A stretch of 64,000 bases of DNA from positions 211,985,741 to 212,049,740 of the forward strand of contig CM041465.1 in the NCBI GenBank assembly GCA_023213395.1, written 5' to 3'. Of the stretch, positions 63,204 through 64,000 are shown one piece after another. Source of the DNA: Cycas panzhihuaensis. Lineage: Eukaryota; Cycadophyta. The position numbers were made by a program, and so were the translations under genes. The notes beneath the pieces were generated by a model. It searched no databases. It had not been told where the DNA came from and worked only from the letters and a program-made list of their open reading frames with translations. Numbering within the stretch: the first letter of the stretch is position 1; each line of letters opens with the position of its first letter.

Positions 63204-64000
63204 TAGAGCAAAGTTAACTTTTGTGAACGTGTAGATCTTGATTGTTATCTAATATATTTCCTAAGTCATGGTTGCATTGAACCCATTTGGGTAGAGGTTG
63301 TGATGGTGGTTGAGATGATGTTGTTTCCCTAGTGGTTTAGGAGAGTTTCTCCACATAGTAGGCACATATTTGGATGTATTTGATGCATTAAACTTAATGG
63401 TAATGTCCTTCTGTTCTTCGTGATTATTTTGATAGTAGGTGTCTTCTTGAAATTTGACGTCTCTACTCGATTATAACTTTTGGGATTTTGGATCATAAAC
63501 TTTGTAAGATTTTGATGATTCACTATATCCAATAAAGATACATTTTATACTATGATCATCTAATTTGGTTCTTCTTTGGTCAGAGATGTGGGCATAGGCT
63601 AAACAGCCAAATACCTTAAGGTGACGGATACGGGTTTATAACATGTCCATGCTTCTTCCGGTGTCTTCCACCCTATGACTTTTGTGGAACATCGATTAAG
63701 TAAGTAGATTGTGGTATGGACTACTTGCCCAAAATTCATGGCCTAAGTTTTTATCTTTAAGCATACTGATGTGCCATTTCTCGATAGTTCTATTTTTCCT
63801 TTCGCTACACCATTTTGTTGTGGGGTGTAGGGGTTGGTATGTTGTCGCCTAATCCCATGTTGGATGATAATCCTTGAAGATATTAGAGGTAAATTCTCCC
63901 CCATTATCTGATCTTAAGGAGAGGATATGATATCCACTTTGTCGCTCAATGAAGGTTTTGAAGTCAACAAAGTGGTCGAAAGCATCAGTTGTATTTGAGA
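63204..64000 (-). pseudogene. Copia E integrase C-terminal part
   Basis: Near 63,900 the complement reads LRSDNGGEF, the second catalytic Asp. At about 63,800-63,830 it reads P-Q-Q-N-G-V-A followed by a 1-base loss exactly before the catalytic Glu motif (E-R-K-N-R-T). Further left come the R-R-T-K-L-D-D-H and I-F-I-G-Y-S segments (63,570-63,520) and the linker to RT (63,532-63,329, with stops). The zinc module and first Asp lie beyond the window. Confidence 0.8.

Larger units (their letters stand above)
61324..64000 (-). mobile_element. Copia element E, partial, runs off the right edge
   Basis: Minus-strand element with 3' LTR at 61,324-61,652, purine tract at 61,653-61,663, and RNase H, RT and integrase up to the window end. 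Its LTR resembles that of Copia A: it starts TGTTGGGAATAATCC, has a TATA-like site, then GGTGTT..AACACC, and ends near CTGCTCTGC. RT has far fewer stops than the other copies, so it is probably the youngest Copia here. The 5' LTR and gag lie outside the window. Confidence 0.9.

Overview
The window looks like intergenic DNA from a large, repeat-rich plant nuclear genome, most likely a seed plant. It is AT-rich and I find no convincing host gene, rRNA, tRNA or CRISPR array. Almost everything recognisable is LTR retrotransposon: Ty1/Copia and Ty3/Gypsy elements with plant-type primer sites (initiator tRNA-Met type, and a Tat/Ogre-type site), 5-bp target duplications and decayed gag-pol frames. 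The species cannot be named from this sequence. Many internal stops are TAG or TGA at places where the family has Gln or Arg, the pattern expected of old, methylated, silenced copies.

Layout, left to right. (1) 1-26,860 is one old minus-strand Ty3/Gypsy gag region, called G, split by two later insertions. A plus-strand Copia element (385-6,761, TSD CCTCT) and an 18.7-kb minus-strand Tat/Ogre-like Gypsy element (7,121-25,836, TSD GTGGT) both sit inside it. Between 25,842 and 7,115 the G gag frame resumes exactly once the Tat element and one TSD copy are set aside. (2) The Tat-like element is the most interesting object. It has LTRs of about 3 kb and gag, protease, RT, RNase H and integrase on the minus strand. 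Between integrase and the 3' LTR it carries an opposite-strand cargo gene (about 11.84-14.4 kb) with its own TATA box, resembling a plant mobile domain (PMD) protein. An archaeal-type RNase H (aRNH) lies at about 10.85-11.3 kb, downstream of integrase instead of in the RH-aRH-INT order I expect for this clade. (3) 26,857-27,700 is an LTR-like block with a Copia RNase H tail on one side and the G primer site on the other. (4) 27.7-33.9 kb is AT-rich DNA without recognisable genes.

(5) 33,916-45,712 is Copia B, whose 5' LTR is split by the nearly complete Copia A (33,976-42,052). B has lost everything between its leader and RNase H. (6) About 46.9-49.6 kb is Copia C on the minus strand, lacking integrase and most of RT. 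(7) 50,201-53,951 is Copia D on the minus strand, an LTR-to-LTR element with TSD AAAAA reduced to a leader, the start of gag and the RNase H tail. (8) About 54.8-56.0 kb is a plus-strand Gypsy gag-pol relic. (9) 56.0-61.3 kb is unassigned AT-rich DNA with a 190-bp TA microsatellite. (10) 61,324-64,000 is Copia E on the minus strand, related to A and the best-preserved coding copy; it runs off the right edge.

No genes here cooperate in a host pathway. The useful content is the insertion history, the cargo gene and aRNH of the Tat-like element, the palindrome-rich leader of the first Copia element, and a small hairpin at the predicted transcript start of the A/B/E Copia LTRs that shows one compensatory base-pair change.
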